DNA of 64,000 nt from a virus. The first letter of the stretch is position 1. Each line of letters starts with the position of its first letter. Position numbers and translations under genes: made by a program. The notes beneath the pieces are model-generated. The model was given only the letters and a program-made list of their open reading frames with translations, did not search any database and had not been told where the DNA came from. The stretch is taken from IMG/VR virus record IMGVR_UViG_3300033143_004581, positions 1 through 64,000 of that record; one strand, written 5' to 3'. Of the stretch, positions 6,690 to 13,983 are shown piece after piece.

Positions 6690-7790
6690 ATGTCATTATA
6701 TCATAAACCAAATGAAATTTTAGACAAATCTGACAATAAAACAGTTTATAATTTATATGTTTGCGGATATGAATCAGGCTTTAATAGTTTGTTTACATGG
6801 ACTCAATTAACTTTACCCGGTAGTGTTGATAATATAATTAAGATTGCTTGTGGTGGGAATCATTCATTAGCTATCAATGATCGTGGTGAGTTGTACGCTT
6901 GGGGTTATAATGATTATGGTCAATTAGGATTAAGTGATAATGAAAATAGATCAGAACCAACACGAGTTATAGATAAATCTAATTGGTCTAAAATAGCTTG
7001 TGGCTACGATTATTCATTGGCTATTAATAATTTAGGTGAATTATATGCCTGGGGTTATAATAGTTTTGGTCAATTAGGTTTGGGTGATGAAGAAAATAGA
7101 TCAATACCAACGCGTGTAGGAAATAAATCAAATTGGAAAAAAATAGCTTGTGGATTGTGTCATTCATTAGCTATAAATGATTTAGGTGAATTATATGCCT
7201 GGGGTTATAATGATTGTGGTCAATTGGGATTAGGTGATAATGAAAATAGATCAACACCAACACGAGTTGGAAGTGATTCAAATTGGGTTAAAATATCTTG
7301 TGGTTATGATTATTCATTAGCTATTAATGATTGTGGTGAATTGTATGCTTGGGGTGATAATTATTATGGTCAATTGGGTTTGGGTGATAATGAAGATAGG
7401 TTAACATTAACACGAGTAGGAAATGAATCAAATTGGAAAGAAATAGCTTGTGGATGGTGTTATTCGTTAGCTATCAATGATCGTGGTGAATTGTATGCTT
7501 GTGGTAATAATGATTGTTGTCAATTGGGTTTGGGTGATAAAGAATATAGATCAGAACCAACACGAATAGGAAATGAATCAAATTGGAAGAAAATAGCTTG
7601 TGGTGGATATCATTCATTAGCTATTAATAGTTTGGGTAAATTGTATGCTTGGGGGTATAATGGTGATGGTGAATTAGGATTGTGTGATAGAGAAGATAGA
7701 TTAACACCAACAAGGGTAGGGAATGATTCAAATTGGGTTTGTATATATACTGGTAATTTTTGTTCCTTTTTGTTAAAAGAACATGAATAA
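6690..7790 (+). CDS. RCC1-repeat beta-propeller protein, paralogue 3
   Basis: 366 residues and the most regular copy: the YAWG and GQLGLGD elements are preserved in nearly every blade, with IACG in place of ISCG. Surface positions just before the SLAIN strand vary between blades and copies (YDY, LCH, WCY, GYH), which is where a propeller would present its binding face. An 87-nt block at 6996-7082 is identical to 8259-8345 in copy 4. Confidence 0.9.
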   Translation: MSLYHKPNEILDKSDNKTVYNLYVCGYESGFNSLFTWTQLTLPGSVDNIIKIACGGNHSLAINDRGELYAWGYNDYGQLGLSDNENRSEPTRVIDKSNWSKIACGYDYSLAINNLGELYAWGYNSFGQLGLGDEENRSIPTRVGNKSNWKKIACGLCHSLAINDLGELYAWGYNDCGQLGLGDNENRSTPTRVGSDSNWVKISCGYDYSLAINDCGELYAWGDNYYGQLGLGDNEDRLTLTRVGNESNWKEIACGWCYSLAINDRGELYACGNNDCCQLGLGDKEYRSEPTRIGNESNWKKIACGGYHSLAINSLGKLYAWGYNGDGELGLCDREDRLTPTRVGNDSNWVCIYTGNFCSFLLKEHE

Positions 7791-7802
7791 AGGCAAATAA
7801 AA

Positions 7803-8915
7803 ATGACATTGTATTATAAAACAAATGAAATTTTAGATAAAATTAACAATGGAACCGTTTATGATTTATATACTTGTGGTTGTAAATTAAATTCTGATGG
7901 TTCATTTACCTGGACTCAATTAACTTTACTCGGTAGTGTTGATAATACAATTAAGATTGCTTGTGGTTTTAATTATTCATTAGCTATTAATAATGATAAT
8001 AATTTATATGCTTGGGGTAATAATTATTATTATCAATTGGGTTTAGGTGATAGAGAATATAGATTAGAACCAACACAAGTAGGAAGCGAATCAAATTGGA
8101 AAGAAATTGCTTGTGGTGGATATCATTCATTGGCTATTAATAATCGTGGTGAATTATATGCTTGGGGTGATAATAATCATGGTCAATTGGGATTGAGTGA
8201 TAGAGAATATAGATTAATACCAACGCGAGTAGGAAATAGTTTGAATTGGAAAAAAATTGCTTGTGGCTACGATTATTCATTGGCTATTAATAATTTAGGT
8301 GAATTATATGCCTGGGGTTATAATAGTTTTGGTCAATTAGGTTTGTATGATAGAGAAGATAGATTAATACCAACACGAGTAGGAAATGAATCAAATTGGA
8401 AAAAAATAGCTTGTGGTTATAATCATTCGTTAGCTATTAATGATCGTGGTGAATTATATGCTTGGGGTCGTAATGATTATGGTCAATTAGGTTTAGGTAA
8501 TGAAGAAAATAGATTGACACCAACACGAGTAGGAAGCGAATCAAATTGGGTTAAAATAGATTGTGGTTATGATCATTCATTAGCCATTAATGATTGTGGT
8601 GAATTGTATGCCTGTGGTCATAATAATCATGGTCAATTAGGATTAGGTAATAATGAAAATATGTTAACACCAACAATGGTAGGGAATGAATCAAATTGGA
8701 AAAAAATAGCTTGTGGTAGATATCATTCGTTAGCTATTAACAATAATAATAAATCATATGCTTGTGGTCGCAATTACTATTGTCAATTAGGAATATATGA
8801 TAGAGAAGATAGATTAATGTTAACACGAGTAGGAAATGAATCAAATTGGTCGGAAGTATATGCTGGTGATTTTTATTCATTTTTGCTAAAAGAACATAAA
8901 AATAAAGGCAAATAA
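7803..8915 (+). CDS. RCC1-repeat beta-propeller protein, paralogue 4
   Basis: 370 residues. Blade 1 carries NNDNNLYAWGNNYYYQLGLGD and blade 7 NNNNKSYACG, asparagine-rich variants of the usual NDRGELYAWG. The C-terminus ends KEHKNKGK as in copy 2. The N-terminal region is closest to copy 3 (TWTQLTL-GSVDN), and later blocks match copies 2 and 3, so the gene looks like a mosaic. Confidence 0.9.
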   Translation: MTLYYKTNEILDKINNGTVYDLYTCGCKLNSDGSFTWTQLTLLGSVDNTIKIACGFNYSLAINNDNNLYAWGNNYYYQLGLGDREYRLEPTQVGSESNWKEIACGGYHSLAINNRGELYAWGDNNHGQLGLSDREYRLIPTRVGNSLNWKKIACGYDYSLAINNLGELYAWGYNSFGQLGLYDREDRLIPTRVGNESNWKKIACGYNHSLAINDRGELYAWGRNDYGQLGLGNEENRLTPTRVGSESNWVKIDCGYDHSLAINDCGELYACGHNNHGQLGLGNNENMLTPTMVGNESNWKKIACGRYHSLAINNNNKSYACGRNYYCQLGIYDREDRLMLTRVGNESNWSEVYAGDFYSFLLKEHKNKGK

Positions 8916-8917
8916 AA

Positions 8918-10024
8918 ATGACATTATATTATAAACCAAATGAAATTTTAGATAGATCTAATAATGGAACCGTTTATGATTTATATGCTTGTGGATATAA
9001 ATTGAATCCAGAAGATTTATATTTTGTACCAGAATTAACATTAATTGATAGTATTAATAACATGATTAAAATATCTTTTAGTAGTAACCATTTATTAACT
9101 ATCGATGGTTCCGGTAAATTGTATGCTCGTGGTTTTAATGTTTATGGTCAATTAGGATTTGGTGACACAATAAATAGATCATTACTATCACAAGTAGGAA
9201 ATTCTACAAATTGGATTGAAATTGCTTGTGGTTATAGTCATTCATTAGCTATTAATGATCGTGATGAATTGTATGCTTGGGGTAATAATATTTATGGTCA
9301 ATTAGGATTAGGTGATAAAATAAGTAGATCAACACCAACACGAGTAGGAAATGAATCGAATTGGAAGAAAATTGCTTGTGGATTATATTATACTTTAGCA
9401 ATAAACAATCGTGGTGAATTGTATGCTTGTGGTTATAATGGTGATGGTCAATTGGGATTAAATAATTATATTAGTAAATTATCGTTAACACGAGTAGGAA
9501 GTGAATCAAATTGGGTTAAAATAGCTTGTGGTGGATATCATTCGTTAGCTATCAATGATTCTGGTGAATTGTATGCTTGGGGTTATAATGATGATGGTCA
9601 ATTAGGATTAGGTGATACAAAAAGTAGATCAACACCAACACGAGTAGGGAATGATAATTGGAATGAAATATCTTGTAATGGATATCATTCGTTAGTAATA
9701 AACAATCGTGGTGAATTATATGCTTGTGGTTATAATGATGATGGTAGATTGGGATTAGGTGATACAGAAAGAAGATTATTACCAACACGTGTAGGAAATG
9801 AATCGAATTGGAAAAAAATATCTTGTGGTCGGTCCCATTCATTAGCCATTAATGATCGTGGTGAATTGTATGCTTTTGGTGATAACTATTGCGGTCAATT
9901 AGGATTTGATGATAGAGAAAATAGGTTAACACCAACACGTGTAGGAAATGAATCAAATTGGGTCGAAATATATGCTAGTAACATTTATTCTTTTTTTGTT
10001 AAAAAAAATATAATAGTTACATAG
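8918..10024 (+). CDS. RCC1-repeat beta-propeller protein, paralogue 5
   Basis: 368 residues, the last and most divergent copy. The first blade is altered (ISFSSNHLLTIDGSGKLYARG), one blade has a one-residue deletion (VGNDNWNEI) and the C-terminus has lost the KEHE ending shared by the others (VKKNIIVT instead). No terminator is visible between it and the metallophosphoesterase gene 70 nt downstream. Confidence 0.9.
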   Translation: MTLYYKPNEILDRSNNGTVYDLYACGYKLNPEDLYFVPELTLIDSINNMIKISFSSNHLLTIDGSGKLYARGFNVYGQLGFGDTINRSLLSQVGNSTNWIEIACGYSHSLAINDRDELYAWGNNIYGQLGLGDKISRSTPTRVGNESNWKKIACGLYYTLAINNRGELYACGYNGDGQLGLNNYISKLSLTRVGSESNWVKIACGGYHSLAINDSGELYAWGYNDDGQLGLGDTKSRSTPTRVGNDNWNEISCNGYHSLVINNRGELYACGYNDDGRLGLGDTERRLLPTRVGNESNWKKISCGRSHSLAINDRGELYAFGDNYCGQLGFDDRENRLTPTRVGNESNWVEIYASNIYSFFVKKNIIVT

Positions 10025-10094
10025 AAGGAATCATAAAATAGAAAATGTAGTGTTTGTTTGTCCCAATTACCATTCACAACAATAAGGAGAAAAA

Positions 10095-10686
10095 ATGAAA
10101 GAACAAGAAAGAGGAAACGCGCTCATTAGCCGTAAAGGTAATTATTTCTTTACGGCTGATGAGCACTAGCTATTATTTTCATAAAAATATAATTAGATAT
10201 AGCAATAGACCATTCAATGATATTAATGAAATGAATGAAGAAATGATATATCGTCATAATTCTGTTGTAAAAAAAGGTGATATAACTATTCACGCTGGTG
10301 ATTTTCTTCTTGTTAGTGACAAAGATTTAGCTGAAAAAATAATAAAAAGACTTAACGGAAAACATATTTTTCTTATGGGTTCGCATGATAGATGGTTGAA
10401 AAATAATCAAAGAAATGCTGGTTATATTCTTGAACTCAAATATAGAAAACAACTTATTGTAATATGTCATTATGCAATGAGAACATGGAACAGAAATCAT
10501 TATAATTCATGGCATCTATATGCTCATTCTCATGGACGTTTACCGTCCATTGGAAAATCAATGGATATAGGTGTTGATTGTAACAATTATTATCCCTTTT
10601 CTCTTGATCAAATTATTTCTATAATGGAAACAAAAGAAGATAATCCAAATCTCATAGTTAATGGTAAGAAAAAATATGATAAATAA
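10095..10686 (+). pseudogene. Metallophosphoesterase with frame change near the start
   Basis: Calcineurin-like metallophosphoesterase split over two frames. The first frame starts at 10095 behind a strong AAGGAG site and encodes 24 residues ending NYFFTADEH then TAG; the second (from about 10165) continues YYFHKNIIRYSNRPF and runs to 10686. Together they give the usual phage pattern with D-x-H, GD (HAGDF), a GSHD variant of GNHD, and HYAMRTWN plus HSHG near the end. Removing four nt (TAGC) or a +1 shift at the TAG joins them. A 17-bp hairpin lies just before the junction. It may be a disrupted gene, a sequencing error or a recoded gene; the downstream frame alone lacks the first metal-binding motif. 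Confidence 0.75.
10121..10164 (+). other. Long hairpin ending at the metallophosphoesterase frame change
   Basis: GCTCATTAGCCGTAAAG (10121-10137) pairs with CTTTACGGCTGATGAGC (10148-10164) with a single T-G pair; the loop is 10 nt. It lies inside the first coding frame and ends two nt before the TAG. No T-run follows, so it does not look like a terminator. Confidence 0.8.
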
Positions 10687-10688
10687 TT

Positions 10689-10717
10689 GTTTACATTGTT
10701 AATATATCTGATATAAT
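10689..10717 (+). promoter_or_regulatory. Early-type promoter for tRNA-Leu
   Basis: GTTTAC (10689-10694), 17-nt spacer, perfect TATAAT (10712-10717). The transcript would begin some 20 nt before the tRNA-Leu acceptor stem. Confidence 0.75.
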
Positions 10718-10778
10718 AAAAACAAAATTGTGTTATAATACTTGCCCGAGTGTCGGAAATGGTATACGAAAGAGACTT

Positions 10779-11268
10779 TAAGGAGTTATTTATTGTTGTT
10801 ATATGAAAATTGTAAAATATACGGACCTTATAAAGGAAAAGATAATAGTTATAATCTATCCTTGTCTTTTATATGTCCAATATATAATAAACAATTTTCA
10901 ATGTCTGGAAAAAACTTAGTGACGCAATTCAAAATAGAAAAAAGGTAAAGTTGAATCATTTTATAGTAGATCATGTGCTGGAAAATATGGTAAATCTATA
11001 CAACTTGGTTCAAATAAAGGTGAAATAAAAGAAATAATTCCAGAATACACAACAATAAAAACTGAATTGAGCCTTCAAGAGGAAACTTTTGAAGTGGACG
11101 CCGCTAAAACGGGGAAACCTTAACAGATTACGCTGATGGCAATCCCGTGCTAACCGAAAGGTGAGTGTAGAGACTTTACACGGCGCACCTAAATCTTTTA
11201 CAAAAGACATGGTGAAGAGCAAGTCCAGACCACAAACTCATTGAGGCTACGAAAGTAGTAGTGGTAAG
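10779..11268 (+). ncRNA. Group I intron (T4 td-like core) in tRNA-Leu
   Basis: 490 nt. P1 forms between exon GACTT and internal GAGTT (10783-10787), leaving the expected U-G pair at the 5' splice site; the intron ends in G at 11268. The core has AATTGAGCC, CTAAAACGGGGAAACCT and CAATCCCGTGCTAA, all very close to the T4 td intron, then a P7-like AGTCCAGACCACAAACTC and a GNRA hairpin CTAC-GAAA-GTAG (11247-11258). This places it near the T4 IA-type introns rather than the cyanobacterial tRNA-Leu intron. Splicing should be autocatalytic. Confidence 0.9.
10785..11040 (+). pseudogene. Decayed HNH homing endonuclease inside the intron
   Basis: Two out-of-frame pieces. The first reads YENCKIYGPYKGKD, the start typical of phage HNH homing endonucleases, then jumps directly to FICPIYNKQFSMSGKNL, which normally belongs to the C-terminal zinc finger. 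The second, in another frame, reads YSRSCAGKYGKSIQLG, the family's usual C-terminal end. The whole HNH catalytic region between them is missing, two zinc-ligand cysteines have become tyrosine (CPIY, FYSRSC), and the frame is broken. The intron has therefore lost homing activity of its own. Confidence 0.75.
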
Positions 11269-11351
11269 AAAATCTCTCGGTCAAATTGACCATGTGGGTT
11301 CAAGTCCCACCTCGGGCACCATAAACGATATTAATTACAGGAAACAATAAA

Positions 11352-11513
11352 ATGAATAATCCAATAAATGATTACGATTATTTTTCAAAATGGTATGATG
11401 AAAAAGAAAAAGAATTTCATACTTGTGTATTAAGCAAAAAAGAAATGGTCTATTCGGCTTTTCTTGAAGGAATAAAATATTGTAAAATGAAAAAAGGGGA
11501 AATGATAATTTGA
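11352..11513 (+). CDS. Small protein before clamp loader
   Basis: 53 residues (MNNPINDYDYFSKWYDEKEKEF...). Acidic first half, basic end (KYCKMKKGEM). Starts 30 nt after the tRNA-Leu CCA end and its stop codon overlaps the TTG start of the clamp-loader gene, so it is probably the leader gene of the replication operon. No family recognised. Confidence 0.6.
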   Translation: MNNPINDYDYFSKWYDEKEKEFHTCVLSKKEMVYSAFLEGIKYCKMKKGEMII

Positions 11514-12400
11514 CTGATATATGGACTTTTAAATATGAGCCAAAAACATTAAAAGATATGATCCTTGAACCTGAATTAAGAAAAAAACTTAATAAGGTAA
11601 TTAAGGATATACCTAATTTTATGCTTTATGGACCAGCCGGTGTTGGTAAAGGAACATTTACAAAAATTCTTTTAAATAAAACTAAAATTGATTATATCTG
11701 GATAAATGCTTCCGATGAAACAGGAATTGATACCATTCGTGGTAAAGTCAAGAGCTTTGCTACCGCAAAAGGCGTAACACCTTTGAAAATGGTTGTTTTT
11801 AATGAAGCATCCGCTCTTTCAAAAGGTGAATCTGGTTCACAAAAAATCTTAAAACAACTAATAGAAGATGTTTATAAAGTTACAAGATTTTGTTTCTTGT
11901 TTAACGAAGAACATATGGTTATTCAAGAACTAAAATCTCGATGCAGTACATTCAAAATCGGATCACCTCCAGCAAAAGATATATTCAATTTCTGTACTAA
12001 AATTTTAAAAAATGAAAAAATTAAATTTGACAATAAAACTATTGTTGAAATTATTAGAAAATGTTATCCAGATATTAGAAAGACAATTCAAACATTACAA
12101 GAAAACTCAATAAATGGAAAATTGATAAGTAGTGGTGTATATGAGCCAAAAACATATGAAGATGTTTTAAATTATATGAAGAATCAAAATTTTGATGAAA
12201 TTCGCAAAACTCTCAGAAGTGGTGAAATTGATTATGTTGGTTTCTATAAATTCTTATTCGATAATGTTGGTGAATTTAAAAGCCCAGGTGATGCTATCAT
12301 TTTAATAGGTGAACATCTTCATAGGCATAATGTTTCATATATTCCAGAAATTAATTTTATGCATATGTATATGAGAATGTTGAAACAGGGAATGATATAA
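11510..12400 (+). CDS. 44: Sliding clamp loader ATPase subunit (T4 gp44-like)
   Basis: 296 residues, an AAA+ protein of the RFC/gp44 class (T4 gp44 has 319). Walker A is GPAGVGKG near residue 42, the Walker B position reads NEAS instead of DExx, and the arginine-finger SRC motif follows near residue 146; the C-terminal helical collar is present (FPDIRKT-type sequence YPDIRKTIQ). It would assemble with gp62 to load the gp45 clamp on primer ends. Start is TTG, overlapping the upstream stop, with GGGG about ten nt before it. The gene is followed directly by 62 and 45. Confidence 0.9.
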   Translation: MTDIWTFKYEPKTLKDMILEPELRKKLNKVIKDIPNFMLYGPAGVGKGTFTKILLNKTKIDYIWINASDETGIDTIRGKVKSFATAKGVTPLKMVVFNEASALSKGESGSQKILKQLIEDVYKVTRFCFLFNEEHMVIQELKSRCSTFKIGSPPAKDIFNFCTKILKNEKIKFDNKTIVEIIRKCYPDIRKTIQTLQENSINGKLISSGVYEPKTYEDVLNYMKNQNFDEIRKTLRSGEIDYVGFYKFLFDNVGEFKSPGDAIILIGEHLHRHNVSYIPEINFMHMYMRMLKQGMI

Positions 12401-12843
12401 TGGGGTTTAAAGATTTACCGAAAGTAACTGAATCAAAAGAAGTTGAAGAAAAATACAATGGACCAACTATATTTCAACTTCTTTATAAGATTTTCACAAA
12501 ATCAAATAAACATGAATATAAAGGAGAAGTTATAAAGAAAAACACTACGTTTCTTATGAATTTATGGCTTTCTCATGAAAATGATTTGATACCAATTTTA
12601 AATGAAATTACAAGAACAGATCTAAATTTAACAAATAATAAAGAAAAAATTATATTCGAATACTTGATGAATAAAGTACCTAAAGGTAAAAATAGGTTTA
12701 TCAAGTATGCTAAAAAAAATAAAAAAGATTTACAAAAAGAAAAAAGAATAGTAGAATTAACAGAAAACTATAAAACTATATCCAAAACAGAAGCAACAAA
12801 TATAGTGAATTCTCTTGAAAGATTAAGTGAGAAAAAACAATGA
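12400..12843 (+). CDS. 62: Clamp loader small subunit (T4 gp62-like)
   Basis: 147 residues. The conserved stretch FEYLMNKVPKGKNRFIKYAKK matches the FNYLM..VPRGKRYGKWAK region of T4 gp62. Rather short compared with T4 (187). The start ATG shares its A with the stop codon of 44 (TAATG), and the stop overlaps the start of 45 (ATGA), so the three genes are translationally coupled. Confidence 0.8.
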   Translation: MGFKDLPKVTESKEVEEKYNGPTIFQLLYKIFTKSNKHEYKGEVIKKNTTFLMNLWLSHENDLIPILNEITRTDLNLTNNKEKIIFEYLMNKVPKGKNRFIKYAKKNKKDLQKEKRIVELTENYKTISKTEATNIVNSLERLSEKKQ

Positions 12844-13574
12844 ATATTAATACAAAAAATTTTATTGATTTTATAAAAAAAGCAACAATGAATTACAGTA
12901 TTGAAACTGTAAGGATGAATTTTACTAAAGAAGGAAGAGTGAAAACAAGAATGACAACATCCAGCCATGACGCAATTGTCATTCTCGACATTGAAAATAA
13001 TATTTTAGACGAAAACGATGAATTAGAGTTCAATTTCAGTGAACCAAGTAAGAATATTGTACCATTATTGAAATTATTCAATGAACATTCAAAAATCAAA
13101 ATAAATGATTCAAAGATTTATATAAATGATGGTAATCAAAATACAAAAATATTTTTTTGTTCACCAAGAATAGTAAATATTTTTGATAGAGAATTTGCTG
13201 ATGATTTTGATTATTTTTTTGAAATATATATGTCAAATATCATTACAGAAATTTTATCTATTAAAAAAATAGGACAAAGATTTGGTAAAATTTATTTTAC
13301 TGTAAAAAACGAAGAATTGTTTATTGAATCAACTGATAAATCAAATAGATATTCAAATGTTTTGAGTTACAAAATTTATAAGGTTAATGGTACAGATGAT
13401 CTTGAAATGGCAATAAATTATAAAAATTTTATTAACTTGATGTCAATTATTGGCGAAAACATAGAAGATTTTATTTTAAAACTTTCTTATGATAAAGAAA
13501 GTGAAAGAGGATTAGTAACAGTAACATCAAAAGATTATTGTGAAAAATATTTTATTCAAACATGTGAATTGTAA
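12840..13574 (+). CDS. 45: Sliding clamp / DNA polymerase processivity factor (gp45-like)
   Basis: 244 residues (T4 gp45 has 228). Recognised by position, length and clamp-like pattern: an N-terminal MNINTKNFIDFIKKA strand-helix, a long FNFSEPSKNIVPLLKLFNEH helix and alternating beta strands in both halves. It would form a ring that tethers polymerase to DNA and, in T4, also activates late transcription through gp33/gp55. In T4 the order is 45-44-62, whereas here the clamp comes last and is followed by the ubiquitin-like cassette. Confidence 0.82.
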   Translation: MNINTKNFIDFIKKATMNYSIETVRMNFTKEGRVKTRMTTSSHDAIVILDIENNILDENDELEFNFSEPSKNIVPLLKLFNEHSKIKINDSKIYINDGNQNTKIFFCSPRIVNIFDREFADDFDYFFEIYMSNIITEILSIKKIGQRFGKIYFTVKNEELFIESTDKSNRYSNVLSYKIYKVNGTDDLEMAINYKNFINLMSIIGENIEDFILKLSYDKESERGLVTVTSKDYCEKYFIQTCEL

Positions 13575-13575
13575 T

Positions 13576-13604
13576 GTTTACATTTATATCAATATATTGT
13601 ATTC
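13576..13604 (+). promoter_or_regulatory. Early-type promoter for the ubiquitin-like gene
   Basis: GTTTAC (13576-13581) begins one nt after the clamp stop codon; a weak -10 (TGTATT at 13598-13603 or GTATTC one further) follows after 16-17 nt. It would allow the ubiquitin-like gene to be expressed independently of the replication operon. Confidence 0.45.
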
Positions 13605-13634
13605 TGTACAAAAATAACAAAGGAGGATAATAAC

Positions 13635-13907
13635 ATGGAAGAATATGATGAGGTTTGGTCAACAAGAGACGAAAGTAACGAATCGGAAACCGAATTTACT
13701 GGTACTGGTATTGTTGTTAATGGTTCATTTTTCTCAGTTGAAAGCGGAAGTAATTTCAAGGAAGAGATTTCAAAAGTCACTGAAAATGTAGGTCTTGGGA
13801 AGTTCAAGGTCTATCTGAATGGTGAAAAAATCAAACCTTCCGAAGCACCTTCAACATTTGAAGAAGGAATGAAGGTTGAAATTGTTCCTTATGATATTGC
13901 TGGTTAA
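13635..13907 (+). CDS. Ubiquitin-like (beta-grasp) modifier protein
   Basis: 90 residues. An acidic flexible tail (residues 1-22, containing DEVW) precedes a beta-grasp pattern: hairpin GTGIVVNGSFFSVE, helix NFKEEISKVTENVG, strand KFKVYLNGEKI, and final strand MKVEIVPYDIAG. It ends exactly at Ala-Gly, where ThiS, MoaD and ubiquitin end in Gly-Gly, so no processing may be required. AGGAGGATAATAAC is the strongest ribosome binding site nearby. Genes for E2-, E1- and JAMM-like proteins follow, as in bacterial ubiquitin-like operons (for example the PRTRC and Bil types). A terminator isolates it from them, suggesting higher expression of the modifier. Confidence 0.8.
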   Translation: MEEYDEVWSTRDESNESETEFTGTGIVVNGSFFSVESGSNFKEEISKVTENVGLGKFKVYLNGEKIKPSEAPSTFEEGMKVEIVPYDIAG

Positions 13908-13926
13908 AAAATATCATAATCTGTAA

Positions 13927-13958
13927 AACACCCACTGTTTTTACAGTGGGTGTTAATT
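13927..13958 (+). terminator. Intrinsic terminator after the ubiquitin-like gene
   Basis: AACACCCACTGT (13927-13938) pairs perfectly with ACAGTGGGTGTT (13943-13954) around TTTT; AATTTG follows. The T-run is short, so some read-through into the downstream enzyme genes is likely. Confidence 0.75.
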
Positions 13959-13983
13959 TGTATTTTTATTTAAAGGAATAAAA

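Larger units (their letters stand above)
10744..11321 (+). tRNA. tRNA-Leu(UAA), interrupted by a group I intron
   Basis: Exons 10744-10778 and 11269-11321. Spliced RNA has acceptor GCCCGAG/CTCGGGC, D stem TCG/CGA, anticodon stem AGAGA/TCTCT with loop CTTAAAA (anticodon TAA), a class II variable arm (GGTCA/TGACC), T arm GTGGG-TTCAAGT-CCCAC, discriminator A and encoded CCA. The interruption falls after the first anticodon base, the same position as the group I intron in cyanobacterial and chloroplast tRNA-Leu(UAA). A promoter lies just upstream. Confidence 0.93.

Noticed and set aside
5426-9842. Minus-strand frames opposite the RCC1 genes (66-96 codons, His/Tyr/Leu-rich)
   Set aside because: They repeat with the RCC1 blades because they are their antisense; codon bias and repeats are fully explained by the plus-strand genes.
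10742-10948. 68-codon frame as an intact gene
   Set aside because: It begins inside the tRNA-Leu exon and encodes only joined ends of a homing endonuclease without the catalytic centre.
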